Assembly: GCF_000454065.1 (NCBI RefSeq)
Contig: NZ_ATNE01000001.1
Location: forward strand, 64,501 to 128,500
Direction: 5' to 3'
Source of the DNA: Brevibacillus thermoruber 423
GTDB taxonomy: Bacteria; Bacillota; Bacilli; Brevibacillales; Brevibacillaceae
DNA: 64,000 bases
The notes beneath the pieces were generated by a model, which was not told where the DNA came from, searched no databases, and saw only the letters and a list, made by a program, of their open reading frames with translations. The position numbers were made by a program, and so were the translations under genes. Positions 1-8,699 of the stretch are shown one piece after another (the stretch's first letter is position 1; the number at the start of each line of letters is the position of its first letter).

Positions 1-26
1 TAAGAAGAAGGGTTCCTCTTACCCTT
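1..26 (-). terminator. Possible terminator of the peptide-transport operon
   Basis: A 6-bp stem (8-13 pairing with 21-26), read on the minus strand, is followed by a pyrimidine-rich tail at the window edge. It lies 15 bases beyond the stop of the binding-protein gene. If real, the operon ends here and contains no permease gene. The stem is short, so confidence is modest. Confidence 0.4.
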
Positions 27-40
27 TGTTGCCGTCTGCC

Positions 41-1693
41 TTATTGGATGTCTACCTTTTCTACGCTTTCGCTGCCTTTGGGATGAGGCTGATAGCCCGT
101 GACGCTCTTTTTCGCGGCGAGCGGCGGAGTGGAGTGCGCGATCGGAATCAGCGGCGCGTCGTTGAAGATAATCTCCTGTGCCTGCATGTACAGTTTTTCC
201 CGCTCCGCCTGATCGGGCGAGGACTGCGCTTTCAGCAGCAGTTGGTGGACTTCCTCGTTGACGTAGCGAGGAATGTTGTTGCCGTTGATCGTGTTTTTGT
301 CAAGCAGTGTGTACAGGAAGTTGTCCGGGTCGCCGTTGTCGCCGGTCCACCCGAGCAGGCACATGTCGTACTCGCCTTTCCTCGTTTTTTCCAGATAGGT
401 GGCCCACTCCATCGTGACGATTTCCGTCTCGATGCCGATCTTTTTCAGGTCCTGCTGAATCGCCTCGGCCATCTTCTTGCCGTCCGGAATGTACGGACGC
501 GGCACCGGCATCGCCCAGAACTGAACCTTGAAGCCGTTGGGATAACCCGCCTCCGCCAGCAGTTGCTTGGCCTTGTCCAGGTTGTAGTCGCGGTCCTTGA
601 TCTGGTCGTTGTAGCCCCAGAGGCTCGGCGGCATCGGGTTGGTAGCCGGTTCACCCAGGCCGCTGTAGAACGCTTTGACCAGTTCCGGCTTGTTGATGGC
701 GTGGCCGATGGCTTGACGCACCTTCGGATTGTCAAACGGCTTCTTCTCCGTGTTGAACGCGAGGTAGCCGACGTTCATCGACGGGCGCAGGATCAACTGC
801 AGGTCCTGGTTCTCCTTCACGCTCTCCGCATCGTCCGGATTGAGGCCGTCCATCAGGTCGATTTCGCCGGAGGTAAGCGCGGTCAGGCGCGCCGTGTTTT
901 CCGGAATGACTTTAAAGACGACCTTGTCCAGTTTGGGCAGTCCCTTGTTCCAGTAGTCGGGGTTTTTCTCCAGCGTGATGGTGTCGTTCCGCTTCCACTC
1001 CACGAACTTGAACGGCCCCGTACCAACCGGCTGCTCGCCCAGCTTTCCGCCTTCGATCGCTTTCGGAGACGCGATCGCAAACGGCGACATGCCCAGGTTG
1101 GCCAGGAACGGCGCCAGCGTCCGGTTCAGCACAAACTGCACGGTGTACGGATCGACCACCTTGACCTCCTTGATCACGTGGTCCTTGTCGCCCTTGTAGC
1201 CGCCGAACATGTCGTTGTAGTACGGATAGCCCTCGCTGTCGTGGTACTTGTTGTTCTTGTCCATCCAGCGGTCAAAGTTGAACTTGACCGCCTCGGCGTT
1301 GAAATCGGTACCGTCGTGGAACTTCACGCCCTGGCGGAGCTTGAAGGTGTAGATCAGGCCGTCCGGCGAGATTTCCCAGCTCTCCGCCAATCCCGGAATG
1401 ACCTTGGTGCTGGTATCTTCATAGTTGACCAGCGTTTCGTAAATGTTTTCCGTCACCTTGAAGGTTTCGCCGTCGGTCTCCCGGATGGGATCGAGGCTTT
1501 TCGTGTCGGCGCCGCGGCCGATGATCAACTGCTTGGGACCGCTGTTGGCCGGTTCCGTCGCCGTCTGCCCCGGCTGGTTTTGTCCCGACTGGTCAGCCGG
1601 CTGCTGGGCCGTTTGCGAGCCGCTGCATCCTGCCAGCGCCATGGAGAGCGCCAACAGGCTGGCCATCGCAGCGGTAAGCACGTTCTTCTTCAT
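41..1693 (-). CDS. Peptide ABC transporter substrate-binding lipoprotein
   Basis: This is an extracytoplasmic solute-binding protein of family 5 (SBP_bac_5, DppA/OppA/AppA type) of 550 residues that captures di- or oligopeptides for ABC import. The N-terminus MKKNVLTAAMASLLALSM continues to a lipobox ALAGC with Cys23, so it is a membrane-anchored lipoprotein. A Gly/Gln/Pro linker follows, then the typical ESWEISPDGLIYTFKLRQGVK stretch near the start of the binding fold. I chose the ATG at 1693 because the signal peptide starts there; a longer frame to 1729 adds only basic residues. It is the third gene of a minus-strand operon behind two transporter ATPases. The exact peptide preference cannot be read. 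Confidence 0.9.
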   Translation of the reverse strand: MKKNVLTAAMASLLALSMALAGCSGSQTAQQPADQSGQNQPGQTATEPANSGPKQLIIGRGADTKSLDPIRETDGETFKVTENIYETLVNYEDTSTKVIPGLAESWEISPDGLIYTFKLRQGVKFHDGTDFNAEAVKFNFDRWMDKNNKYHDSEGYPYYNDMFGGYKGDKDHVIKEVKVVDPYTVQFVLNRTLAPFLANLGMSPFAIASPKAIEGGKLGEQPVGTGPFKFVEWKRNDTITLEKNPDYWNKGLPKLDKVVFKVIPENTARLTALTSGEIDLMDGLNPDDAESVKENQDLQLILRPSMNVGYLAFNTEKKPFDNPKVRQAIGHAINKPELVKAFYSGLGEPATNPMPPSLWGYNDQIKDRDYNLDKAKQLLAEAGYPNGFKVQFWAMPVPRPYIPDGKKMAEAIQQDLKKIGIETEIVTMEWATYLEKTRKGEYDMCLLGWTGDNGDPDNFLYTLLDKNTINGNNIPRYVNEEVHQLLLKAQSSPDQAEREKLYMQAQEIIFNDAPLIPIAHSTPPLAAKKSVTGYQPHPKGSESVEKVDIQ

Positions 1694-1848
1694 GGATGAA
1701 TGCCCCCTTTTCCTCCGTTTTTTTGACATGCCGTTGATTGGTTGGTTTGGACGTCACCGTTCTCCGCATCCCCCCTTTGCCTGGGAACAGGCGGCGTTTC
1801 CCCCGCCCGTGTGGCGGTCTTCCGCTCCTGCCCGGTCCCCTCCGTGAC

Positions 1849-2826
1849 TCAGGCCTTGTACAGATGGCAGGCGATGAAATGGCCGCCGCCAACGTCCTGA
1901 AACGCGGGACGCACGCTGCGGCATTCCTCGGTCACATGGGGACAGCGGGTGTGGAACGTGCATCCGCCGGGCGGATTGGCCGGGCTGGGCACGTCCCCCT
2001 GCAGGATGATCCGTTCCCGCGCGGCATCCGGATCGGGCGACGGCACCGCCGACAGCAGCGCGCGGGTGTACGGGTGAAGCGGATGGGCGTACAGCGTTTC
2101 GCTGTCCGCCAGTTCCACCAGACGCCCGAGGTACATCACGCCGACGCGGTCGCTGATGTGGCGGACGACGCTCAGATCGTGGGCGATGAACAAGTAGGTG
2201 AGCCCCAGCTCCCGCTGCAGGTCCTGCATCAGGTTGAGCACCTGCGACTGGATGGAAACGTCCAGCGCGGACACCGGTTCGTCCGCCACGATCAGCTTGG
2301 GGTTGAGCATCAGGGCCCGGGCGATGCCGATCCGCTGCCGCTGGCCGCCGCTGAACTGGTGCGGATAGCGCTGCGCGTGGTAGCTGCTCAAGCCGACCAC
2401 TTCCAGCATCTCCCTCACCCGCTTTTTCCGTTCGGCGGGCGTACCGATGCCGTGCACCACAAGCGGTTCTTCCAAAATCTTCTCAATATTGTGCCGCGGA
2501 TTGAGCGAGGCGAACGGATCCTGAAAGACAATCTGCATGTGGCGGCGCATCCTGCGCATCTCGTCCGCTGTGAGCGCGGTGATGTTGACGCCGTCGAACG
2601 TCACTTCGCCGGCGGTCGGTTCGATCAGCCGCAGCAGGGAACGTCCGGTCGTCGACTTGCCGCAGCCGCTTTCGCCCACCAAGCCGAGCGTCTCCCCCCG
2701 CTTGACCGTGAACGACACGTCGTCCACTGCCTTGACTACGCCAATCTCTTTCCCGAAAACGCCGCCTGTGATGGGGTAGTATTTTTTCAGGTTCTTGACA
2801 ATCAGCAGATCTTCAGCCACCTGCAT
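1849..2826 (-). CDS. oppF: Peptide ABC transporter ATP-binding protein, OppF/DppF type
   Basis: This 325-residue ATPase energises peptide uptake as one half of a heterodimeric pair. Walker A is GESGCGKS at residues 51-58, the signature SGGQ at 159-162 and Walker [13 protein letters not shown] at about 179-190. The C-terminal oligopeptide-transport extension has the CTFHTRCP cysteine motif. A strong AAAGGAG ribosome-binding site sits just before the ATG. Its start is 12 bases after the oppD stop, so the two are co-transcribed. OppF versus DppF cannot be decided from sequence alone. Confidence 0.9.
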   Translation of the reverse strand: MQVAEDLLIVKNLKKYYPITGGVFGKEIGVVKAVDDVSFTVKRGETLGLVGESGCGKSTTGRSLLRLIEPTAGEVTFDGVNITALTADEMRRMRRHMQIVFQDPFASLNPRHNIEKILEEPLVVHGIGTPAERKKRVREMLEVVGLSSYHAQRYPHQFSGGQRQRIGIARALMLNPKLIVADEPVSALDVSIQSQVLNLMQDLQRELGLTYLFIAHDLSVVRHISDRVGVMYLGRLVELADSETLYAHPLHPYTRALLSAVPSPDPDAARERIILQGDVPSPANPPGGCTFHTRCPHVTEECRSVRPAFQDVGGGHFIACHLYKA

Positions 2827-2838
2827 GCTCCTTTCGGG

Positions 2839-3807
2839 TTAATCGTACAGCCAGCAGCGGGTGCGTCGATTGGGTCCCGCCGGTCTCAGCTCCGGCATCT
2901 CCGTCCTGCACCTGTCGGTCGCGTGCTCGCAGCGCGGGGCAAATCGGCAGCCCACGGTGAGCGATCCGGGAATCGGCACGTTGCCCGGAATGGAGTACAG
3001 CCGCTTCCGTGCCCCCTCCAGCTTGGGCAGGGAATGGAGCAAACCGATCGTGTACGGATGTTTCGGCTCTTTCAGGATGGAGCGGACGTCGCCTTCTTCC
3101 ACCACGTTGCCCGCGTACATCACGACGACGCGGTGGCACATCTCCGCAACCACCCCGAGGTCGTGCGTGATCAACATGATCGCCGTTTCCGACTCGCGGT
3201 TGAGCTGCCGCATCAGATCGAGGATCTGCGCCTGAATCGTCACGTCCAGCGCTGTCGTCGGTTCGTCCGCAATCAACAGCTCGGGATTGCAGGCCATCGC
3301 CATGGCGATCATGACCCGTTGCCGCATGCCGCCGGACAGTTGGTGCGGATATTCGTCAACGATCGCTTCCGCACGCGGAATGCCCACTTTTTTCAGCATG
3401 TCGATCGAGCGCTGCCTGGCCTCTTTTTTCGTCGCGCCGGTATGTAAACGGATCACTTCGCCAATCTGGTCGCCGATCGTGTAGACGGGATTGAGCGATG
3501 TCATCGGCTCCTGAAAGATCATCGCGATCTCGTTGCCGCGCAGCTCCCTCATGCGCTTTTCGCTGGCCGCGACCAGCTCTTCCCCCTTGAACCGGATGGA
3601 GCCGCCGACTATCTTGCCGGGAGGGTTTGGCACCAGTCTCATCACGGAAAGCGAGGTCACACTTTTCCCGCACCCGGATTCGCCGACGATGCCGACCACT
3701 TCCCCTTTGTTCACCCTGATGGAAACGCCGTCGACGGCGGGGATTTGTCCGCGGTCCGTGAAAAAGTGCGTCTGCAGGTTTTCGATCTCAAGCAAAGGCT
3801 GTGACAC
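2839..3807 (-). CDS. oppD: Peptide ABC transporter ATP-binding protein, OppD/DppD type
   Basis: This 322-residue ATPase is the partner of the downstream OppF-like subunit. It has Walker A GESGCGKS (about 42-49), a signature LSGGMRQR, Walker B LLIADEPTTALD and the C-terminal CRFAPRCEH cysteine motif of the peptide-transporter ATPase family. I set the start at the GTG at 3807, which follows an AGAGAGG ribosome-binding site; the frame extends to 3864, but there it overlaps the -10 region of the promoter at 3864-3892. It is the first gene of the operon. Confidence 0.88.
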   Translation of the reverse strand: MSQPLLEIENLQTHFFTDRGQIPAVDGVSIRVNKGEVVGIVGESGCGKSVTSLSVMRLVPNPPGKIVGGSIRFKGEELVAASEKRMRELRGNEIAMIFQEPMTSLNPVYTIGDQIGEVIRLHTGATKKEARQRSIDMLKKVGIPRAEAIVDEYPHQLSGGMRQRVMIAMAMACNPELLIADEPTTALDVTIQAQILDLMRQLNRESETAIMLITHDLGVVAEMCHRVVVMYAGNVVEEGDVRSILKEPKHPYTIGLLHSLPKLEGARKRLYSIPGNVPIPGSLTVGCRFAPRCEHATDRCRTEMPELRPAGPNRRTRCWLYD

Positions 3808-3863
3808 GCCGTGCACCTCTCTTACCGATATATTCCATAGGACAAGACGACTAGCTGTGATCA

Positions 3864-3892
3864 ATTATGCCATTAATCCAATTTTTTGGCAA
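3864..3892 (-). promoter_or_regulatory. Sigma-A promoter for the peptide-transport operon
   Basis: On the minus strand a -35 TTGCCA (3887-3892) and a -10 CATAAT (3864-3869) are separated by 17 bases. They lie about 57 bases upstream of the oppD GTG start, in an AT-rich intergenic stretch. Confidence 0.65.
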
Positions 3893-3954
3893 CGTATTAA
3901 ATTCATATAATTACAACTTGACTAAACAAACAAAATCTTTTATCCGTTTGAACC

Positions 3955-3982
3955 AACAAGAAAGACCCGCATGTGCAGCGGG
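3955..3982 (-). terminator. Intrinsic terminator after yqxA
   Basis: A GCCCGC/GCGGGT hairpin on the minus strand with a T-rich tail (CTTTCTTGTT) lies about 50 bases beyond the yqxA stop. It would end the gpr-spoIIP-yqxA transcript and insulate the downstream transporter operon. Confidence 0.5.
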
Positions 3983-4034
3983 CCTGTTTGAAACCTGACT
4001 GTTCGCCTTCATTTATTTGTCCGTAAACGACCGC

Positions 4035-4343
4035 TTATGGGGCAAACATCCCGGCCATCCACTCGACGGCCGACTTCGCCCCGTCTTTCACCAGCCGCCC
4101 CAGCGATTGGCCCGCGCTGCTGACGTAGTTGACCATCTCGTGCGGCGCGGCCGCCTGCACCTGTGTGCCCATCACTGCGATCTCCATCTGGCCCTTGTCC
4201 AGTTTTTTGATGTAAAAGGTCTGCGGCTGCTGCTCCGGCGTTCCGCTCACCTTGTGGATGCCGCGCTCGGCCGTCTGCAGCCCCAGCGCCACGCCGACGA
4301 GCAGGATGACCACCATCCCCGCCAGCTTCACCGTCACGTTCAT
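4035..4343 (-). CDS. yqxA: YqxA-like small membrane protein (DUF3679)
   Basis: A 102-residue protein with one hydrophobic N-terminal segment (about residues 7-22, MVVILLVGVALGLQ) and a mostly polar remainder. Its position directly behind spoIIP, with a 6-base gap, matches yqxA in Bacillus subtilis, where the order is gpr-spoIIP-yqxA. The function of the family is unknown. Co-transcription with spoIIP suggests a role in sporulating cells. The identification rests mainly on gene order and length. Confidence 0.7.
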   Translation of the reverse strand: MNVTVKLAGMVVILLVGVALGLQTAERGIHKVSGTPEQQPQTFYIKKLDKGQMEIAVMGTQVQAAAPHEMVNYVSSAGQSLGRLVKDGAKSAVEWMAGMFAP

Positions 4344-4349
4344 GCGTCC

Positions 4350-5531
4350 TCACCTCTTGGCGGGCTCGCCGGTGAGCGGTTTGCCCACCTTTTCCGCCTG
4401 CCAGTAGTACTCGGCGAACACGTCCGCCAGCGCTTCCGCCGTGTTCAGCGACTCCTGCAGCGTGTTGCTCGTTCCGCCGATTTCCATTAAAAGGCTTCCC
4501 GGTGAGATGGACTGGTTATACTCGCCGTGGTCGGTTTTCGCCCCTTTTTCCATGACGCCGCGGGACAGGCCCGGATACATCTTTTCCATCAGGTGGTGCA
4601 GTTCGGTGGCAAACTGCTCGTTTTTCTCGTAGTTTTTGTTTCGCTTGCCGATGACCAGCAGGACGCGGGCGTAGGTCTTGCCGTTGATGGTGGCGGTGGT
4701 TTTGCTGCGCGGCGCGGTGTCGCGGTGCAGGTCAAAGAAGTAGTGCAGCTCCCGGTTCCGTTCCGTCGCCGCCTTGACCGCCCGCAGCGATTCGGCGTAG
4801 GAGAGGGCGTAGTCCAATTTTTTGTCCAGCAGCTTCTGGTAGATGTCTTCCGCATTGAACTCCGTGCCGATGCCTTTCTCGTTCAGCGCTTCCGCCAGCC
4901 GCTCGCCGACCAGCGAGATGTTGCGCTGGGGGTGGTCGACCGATGTCCCCACGGGCTTGGTTTCGCTGTACCAGGACTCGCGGTTGTGGGTGTTGTAGAC
5001 GTAGACGATTTTCTTTCCGCCGGTGGTCGGGTTGGGCAGCGGTGCCGCCTTGTTCTCCTCCGGCTTCGGCTGCGCATCGTCCGCTGCCGTCTCGCCGCTG
5101 TCGCCGGACGGCGCCGCATCGATCACCTGATGCGGATAGGCGGGATATTCCACGTACAGGTCGGCCAGCGTGGAGTCTTTGCCGGCGACGACGAAGCGGG
5201 CGTCGTCCGCCGTCAGCATGCCGGGCAGTTCCCTTCCCAGCAGGCTGCGCAGGTCACCCGGCTGGATGCCGGTGGCCACCTGGAACAAAAAGCCGGATAC
5301 GCTGTTGGCGCCCCGTTCTGTCGACGCCTGCACCGTCTCGGTCAGGGCGGGAATCTCCTGTCCCATCCACTTGAGCATGGCCAGGCTGGACACGCGGGCC
5401 GCCGCCTGCTGCACGGCGGACGAGGCGATCATGACGCGGTTGCCGTGCATCGCCATCACGCCGGTGACGATGAACAGGAAGGCCGTAATAATGGAAAGCG
5501 CGACAAATTGGCGCTGAATCAGGGTTGCCAT
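4350..5531 (-). CDS. spoIIP: Stage II sporulation protein P
   Basis: SpoIIP is the peptidoglycan amidase/endopeptidase of the SpoIID-SpoIIM-SpoIIP engulfment complex in the mother-cell membrane. The protein has 393 residues. It has a membrane anchor at about 9-28, a low-complexity Pro/Glu linker near 140-170, and then the catalytic domain. That domain contains YVYNTHNRES (177-186) and DLHRD (267-271), which carry the metal-binding histidines and acidic residues of the family. It lies downstream of gpr on the same strand with about 190 bases between, so it may also have its own promoter. Confidence 0.93.
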   Translation of the reverse strand: MATLIQRQFVALSIITAFLFIVTGVMAMHGNRVMIASSAVQQAAARVSSLAMLKWMGQEIPALTETVQASTERGANSVSGFLFQVATGIQPGDLRSLLGRELPGMLTADDARFVVAGKDSTLADLYVEYPAYPHQVIDAAPSGDSGETAADDAQPKPEENKAAPLPNPTTGGKKIVYVYNTHNRESWYSETKPVGTSVDHPQRNISLVGERLAEALNEKGIGTEFNAEDIYQKLLDKKLDYALSYAESLRAVKAATERNRELHYFFDLHRDTAPRSKTTATINGKTYARVLLVIGKRNKNYEKNEQFATELHHLMEKMYPGLSRGVMEKGAKTDHGEYNQSISPGSLLMEIGGTSNTLQESLNTAEALADVFAEYYWQAEKVGKPLTGEPAKR

Positions 5532-5603
5532 CTGTCTCCCTCCTCATGCTGTTTGCATTGACAGCGGACTGTACAATCGCCGAACGCTTGTCTATGCTTT
5601 AGC

Positions 5604-5618
5604 CTATGAGCGTCATAG
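5604..5618. promoter_or_regulatory. Perfect palindrome upstream of spoIIP
   Basis: CTATGA-GCG-TCATAG is a perfect 6-3-6 inverted repeat in the 188-base gap between gpr and spoIIP. It could be an operator or simply part of a sigma-E-like promoter region (a CATAG-type -10 lies nearby on the minus strand). No regulator can be assigned. Confidence 0.3.
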
Positions 5619-5719
5619 AGACGATAGAACCCTTTTCTACCTTTTCTCTCACCGCTAGTTTTTCCGTCCGCGCCGTCACAGGGGAGCGCTCTCCAAAAGA
5701 CGGCCAAGACGGCGGTCCG

Positions 5720-6826
5720 TCAGTGCGTGTAGGCAGCGCTGTTCTGCCCGTTGACGGCACGGTGCAGCGACTGGTTCAACCCGGTGGCGAGCACGTTGGC
5801 CACCCCTTCGATGAAGTCGTCCACTTCCTTGGGCGTCACCACCAGGTCTTGTCCCAGCGGCCGCAGCACCTCGTGAATGAGCTGCCGCTTTTCCTCCTCG
5901 GGCAGCGAGCCCACCAGGCCCAGAAACGTCTTGCGCGCCTCCATGTCGGGCAGATCTTCTTCCGTATACGGTTCTTTCCGCTCCGGCAGGCTGCTCATCG
6001 CCAGCTTGCTGGCAGGCCGGTTGCTTTCCTGCATCGACTGTCCAAAGTGGCCGAGCAGATAGGTGATGGCGTCGTTGACAATCGTGGAGGCAAACACGAC
6101 CGTCGGTACGCCGATCGCGATCACCGGGATGCCCAGCGTCTTCTCGTCGATCGCCTTCCGCTTGTTGCCGACGCCGGAGCCGGGGTGAATCCCCGTGTCG
6201 GAGATCTGGATCGTGGTGTTGACGCGGTGCAGCGCGCGGGAGGCCAGCGCGTCGATGCAGATGACAAAGTCGGGCCTGCTCTTTTCCACCACGCCGTAGA
6301 TGATCTCGCTCGTCTCGATGCCGGTGATCCCCAGCACCCCCGGCGAGAGGGCGCTCACTTCGCGGTACCCGTCTTCCACCGACTCGGGAGCGAGCGTAAA
6401 CAGATGGCGGGTGACGAGCAGGTTTTCCACCACCATCGGTCCCAGCGCGTCCGGCGTCACATTCCAGTTGCCGAGGCCGACGACGAGCGCCTTCTTCTCT
6501 TCCGTGATGCCCAGTTCGCGGAGAAACCGGGCAAACTCCCGGGCGAACCGCTGGGCTACCCGTTCTTCGACGGCCGTGTCGTTGTCGCGCAGCTTCGGCA
6601 CCTCGATGGTGATGTAGTGGCCGGGCAGCTTGCCGATCTGCTGGCCCGCTTCCTCGCTCTCCACGGCCAGGCGCGTTACCTTGATCCCCGCTTCCGAATC
6701 GTCCGTCTCGATCCGGACGCCGGGAATCGGGCCGCCCTGCGGCTGCCGCTGCTGAGCCAGTTCATGCGCTTCGAGGGCCAGGTCGGTCCGGATGGCATAC
6801 CCGGACAAATCGATGTTGTGCTCCAT
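5720..6826 (-). CDS. gpr: Germination protease GPR
   Basis: GPR starts degradation of small acid-soluble spore proteins when spores germinate. It is made in the forespore as a zymogen that self-processes. The 368-residue protein starts [20 protein letters not shown], as in Bacillus GPR, where a short propeptide is removed. It contains the conserved [16 protein letters not shown] and [14 protein letters not shown] segments of peptidase family A25. I chose the ATG at 6826 because it has GGGAG nine bases upstream and matches family length; the open frame continues to 7018 only by chance. Order with spoIIP and rpsT is as in B. subtilis. Confidence 0.95.
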   Translation of the reverse strand: MEHNIDLSGYAIRTDLALEAHELAQQRQPQGGPIPGVRIETDDSEAGIKVTRLAVESEEAGQQIGKLPGHYITIEVPKLRDNDTAVEERVAQRFAREFARFLRELGITEEKKALVVGLGNWNVTPDALGPMVVENLLVTRHLFTLAPESVEDGYREVSALSPGVLGITGIETSEIIYGVVEKSRPDFVICIDALASRALHRVNTTIQISDTGIHPGSGVGNKRKAIDEKTLGIPVIAIGVPTVVFASTIVNDAITYLLGHFGQSMQESNRPASKLAMSSLPERKEPYTEEDLPDMEARKTFLGLVGSLPEEEKRQLIHEVLRPLGQDLVVTPKEVDDFIEGVANVLATGLNQSLHRAVNGQNSAAYTH

Positions 6827-6861
6827 CTGTATATGCTCCCTTCTCCAATTTGTTCCTGCTG

Positions 6862-6891
6862 TTAGGTTGCTTGAAACCCCGTTTTTTATTC
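6862..6891 (-). promoter_or_regulatory. Sigma-G-like promoter for gpr
   Basis: On the minus strand GAATA (6887-6891) and CAACCTAA (6862-6869) are 17 bases apart. They resemble the forespore sigma-G pattern GHATR / CATNHTA except for one -10 position, and they lie about 36 bases upstream of the gpr start. gpr is a known sigma-F/sigma-G target in B. subtilis. Confidence 0.45.
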
Positions 6892-6902
6892 CGAATCCTT
6901 TC

Positions 6903-6931
6903 TTGCAAATGGCAGGTCTGCGTGCTAGAAT
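6903..6931 (+). promoter_or_regulatory. Sigma-A promoter for rpsT
   Basis: TTGCAA (6903-6908) and TAGAAT (6926-6931) are 17 bases apart on the plus strand, about 50 bases before the rpsT start. Confidence 0.7.
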
Positions 6932-6983
6932 AAGTTTTGTTGTATTTCCTGCATGCCTATGGTCGTCTAAGGAGGTGACACAC

Positions 6984-7259
6984 ATGCCAAACATTAAATC
7001 CGCGATCAAGCGCACCAAACAAATCGAAAAGCGCCGCGCACAACGCGCTTCTCAAAAGTCCGACCTGCGTACTGCGATGAAGAACTTTGAGAAAGCGGTC
7101 GCTGCTTCCGATGTCGAACTGGCGAAATCCACTCTTCTGGTGGCTGTGAAAAAGCTGGACAAGGCCGCTACGAAAGGTCTCATTCATAAAAACGCAGCAA
7201 ACCGTCAAAAGTCCCGCTTGATGAAAAAGTTCAACGCTCTGAACGCTCCTGTGGCGTAA
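6984..7259 (+). CDS. rpsT: 30S ribosomal protein S20
   Basis: S20 binds the 5' and 3' minor domains of 16S rRNA in the small subunit. The 91-residue basic protein starts [18 protein letters not shown] and has the family pattern including [10 protein letters not shown] and [18 protein letters not shown]. The ribosome-binding site AAGGAGGTGA is near perfect. It is a single gene pointing opposite to its neighbours gpr and holA, with its own promoter and a bidirectional terminator, as in B. subtilis. Confidence 0.98.
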   Translation: MPNIKSAIKRTKQIEKRRAQRASQKSDLRTAMKNFEKAVAASDVELAKSTLLVAVKKLDKAATKGLIHKNAANRQKSRLMKKFNALNAPVA

Positions 7260-7280
7260 GAGTAAACGGTACATCAGAGA

Positions 7281-7314
7281 AAAAACCCGCGAACACCTGG
7301 TTCACGGGTTTTTT
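7281..7314. terminator. Bidirectional terminator between rpsT and holA
   Basis: The stem 7286-7294 / 7300-7308 (one G-T type mismatch) is flanked by an A-run on the left and a T-run on the right, so it can stop transcripts from both rpsT and the convergent holA. The holA stop codon lies inside it. Confidence 0.88.
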
Positions 7315-8348
7315 GCTTTGGTCCGTTCCTCGTAGACGCGCGTCATGAACAGCTCCAGGGCCAGCCGCTTGTCCACCTGTCCGGACTTCATCCGGTAGTC
7401 TTCCTCGGCCAATATGGCCAGGAGCCTTCTCAGCGCTGCTTCGGAAAAGTGGCGCGCCTGCTCCATCGCTTTTTTCACCGCGTACGGGTGCACTTTCAGC
7501 ATGCCGGCCAACTGCTGCTGCGAATACCCGCGCGGCGCCCACTGCCGCACGTGCAAAAGCAGCCGGAACTGCCTTGCCAGCAGCGCCACGAGGCGAATCG
7601 GCTCTTCGCCCGTTTTCAGGCAGTCGTACAGCATCCGCAAGCCTTTGTCCAGCCTTCCTGCGGCCGCATGCTCGATCAGGGCGAACACGTCCTGTTCCAG
7701 CGTGCGCGAGGCCAGCGTTTCGATCACCTCGTCCGTGATGACCGCTCCGCTTCCCCCCACGAACAGCGCCATCTTTTCCAGCTCCTTGTCCAGCAGGCGC
7801 AGGTCGCCGCCTGCGCGCTCCACCAGCTTCACCGCCTGCGGCCGCTGAATGACCGCCTGGTACTTTTCCGCCTGACGCTCCACCCAGGCGTACAGATCGG
7901 CGTCCCGCAGCGGCTGAAACGGAATCACCTTGGCCTTCTGCTGCAGGACCTTGACCAGTTTTTTCCGCTCGTCCAGCTTGTCCGCCTCCGTATGCAGCAC
8001 CAGCGAGGTGTAGGTCGGCGGCTGCTCCAGATAGGCAAGCAGCACGTCGGGATCGCTCTCCACCTTCGTCGCCGGCTTGCTGCCGGTCAGAAAGTACGCC
8101 TGCCGGGCGATCACCAGGCGATGATCCCCCAAAAACGGCAGCGTCTCCGCATCCTGGACGATTTCGGCGAGCGGTGTTTCCGTGCAGTCGTACACGCTCA
8201 GGTTCAAATCGGCGAAGGCCGGATCGATCATCGCCCGGCGGGCCGCCGCGAGAAACTCTTCGGCGAGAAAAGACTCCGGGCCGTACAGGACGTAAACCGG
8301 CGCAAACTGCTTCTGTCTGATCTCCCGGATGGCCGAAAGCAGCGGCAT
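7302..8348 (-). CDS. holA: DNA polymerase III subunit delta
   Basis: The delta subunit of the clamp-loader complex opens the beta sliding clamp. The 348-residue protein starts MPLLSAIREIRQKQFAPVYV, and YVLYGPESFLAEEF is the degenerate nucleotide-binding region of HolA. The C-terminus MKSGQVDKRLALELFM is also typical. I took the ATG at 8348, preceded by GGAGGAGGAG; the frame extends to 8642 without a start context. It corresponds to yqeN of B. subtilis, between rpsT and comEC. Confidence 0.93.
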   Translation of the reverse strand: MPLLSAIREIRQKQFAPVYVLYGPESFLAEEFLAAARRAMIDPAFADLNLSVYDCTETPLAEIVQDAETLPFLGDHRLVIARQAYFLTGSKPATKVESDPDVLLAYLEQPPTYTSLVLHTEADKLDERKKLVKVLQQKAKVIPFQPLRDADLYAWVERQAEKYQAVIQRPQAVKLVERAGGDLRLLDKELEKMALFVGGSGAVITDEVIETLASRTLEQDVFALIEHAAAGRLDKGLRMLYDCLKTGEEPIRLVALLARQFRLLLHVRQWAPRGYSQQQLAGMLKVHPYAVKKAMEQARHFSEAALRRLLAILAEEDYRMKSGQVDKRLALELFMTRVYEERTKAKNP

Positions 8349-8379
8349 GGCTTCTCCTCCTCCTTCGTATTCCTGGGCT

Positions 8380-8388
8380 ATTATAGCA
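8380..8388 (-). promoter_or_regulatory. Extended -10 promoter for holA
   Basis: TGCTATAAT on the minus strand is a perfect extended -10 about 30 bases from the holA start. No good -35 is visible; a GC-rich palindrome (TTGCGCGCGCAA, 8392-8403) sits just upstream instead. Confidence 0.5.
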
Positions 8389-8490
8389 CAGTTGCGCGCG
8401 CAACGGGCACCCGGGGACGTCTCCGTCACAGACGCGGCGGACCGGTCCGCTCCTTCCCGGCGGGGGTGTTCTCCTGTAGGGTGAAACGAA

Positions 8491-8519
8491 AAACCGCAGC
8501 CGTACAGGCTGCGGTTTTT
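8491..8519. terminator. Strong bidirectional terminator
   Basis: A perfect 11-bp stem (8491-8501 / 8507-8517) with a 5-base loop is flanked by A and T runs. On the minus strand it terminates the sigma/anti-sigma operon. Confidence 0.88.
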
Positions 8520-8699
8520 CGTATGGGCACCTCTATGTAAACGTTTTGGGAGAAGTCCCGGGATGCCTCCTCCTGAAACGGTAAGCAGGGGGTGCTGGAT
8601 ACTGCAATATACGCAACACCCTCGCTGCCGGTGCCGGTCCATTGGGAAAAGACACGTTTGTCACGAGCGGACACGAACGCTGCACGCGCAGAGGGGGCG

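Larger units (their letters stand above)
8349..8699. other. Gene-free interval upstream of holA
   Basis: This 350-base stretch has no convincing gene. It contains the holA promoter (8380-8388) and the terminator of the anti-sigma gene (8491-8519). Open frames crossing it lack ribosome-binding sites and family resemblance. Confidence 0.6.

Noticed and set aside
26..1699. 557-codon plus-strand frame opposite the binding-protein gene
   Set aside because: Shadow of a clear lipoprotein gene; composition is unlike a real protein.
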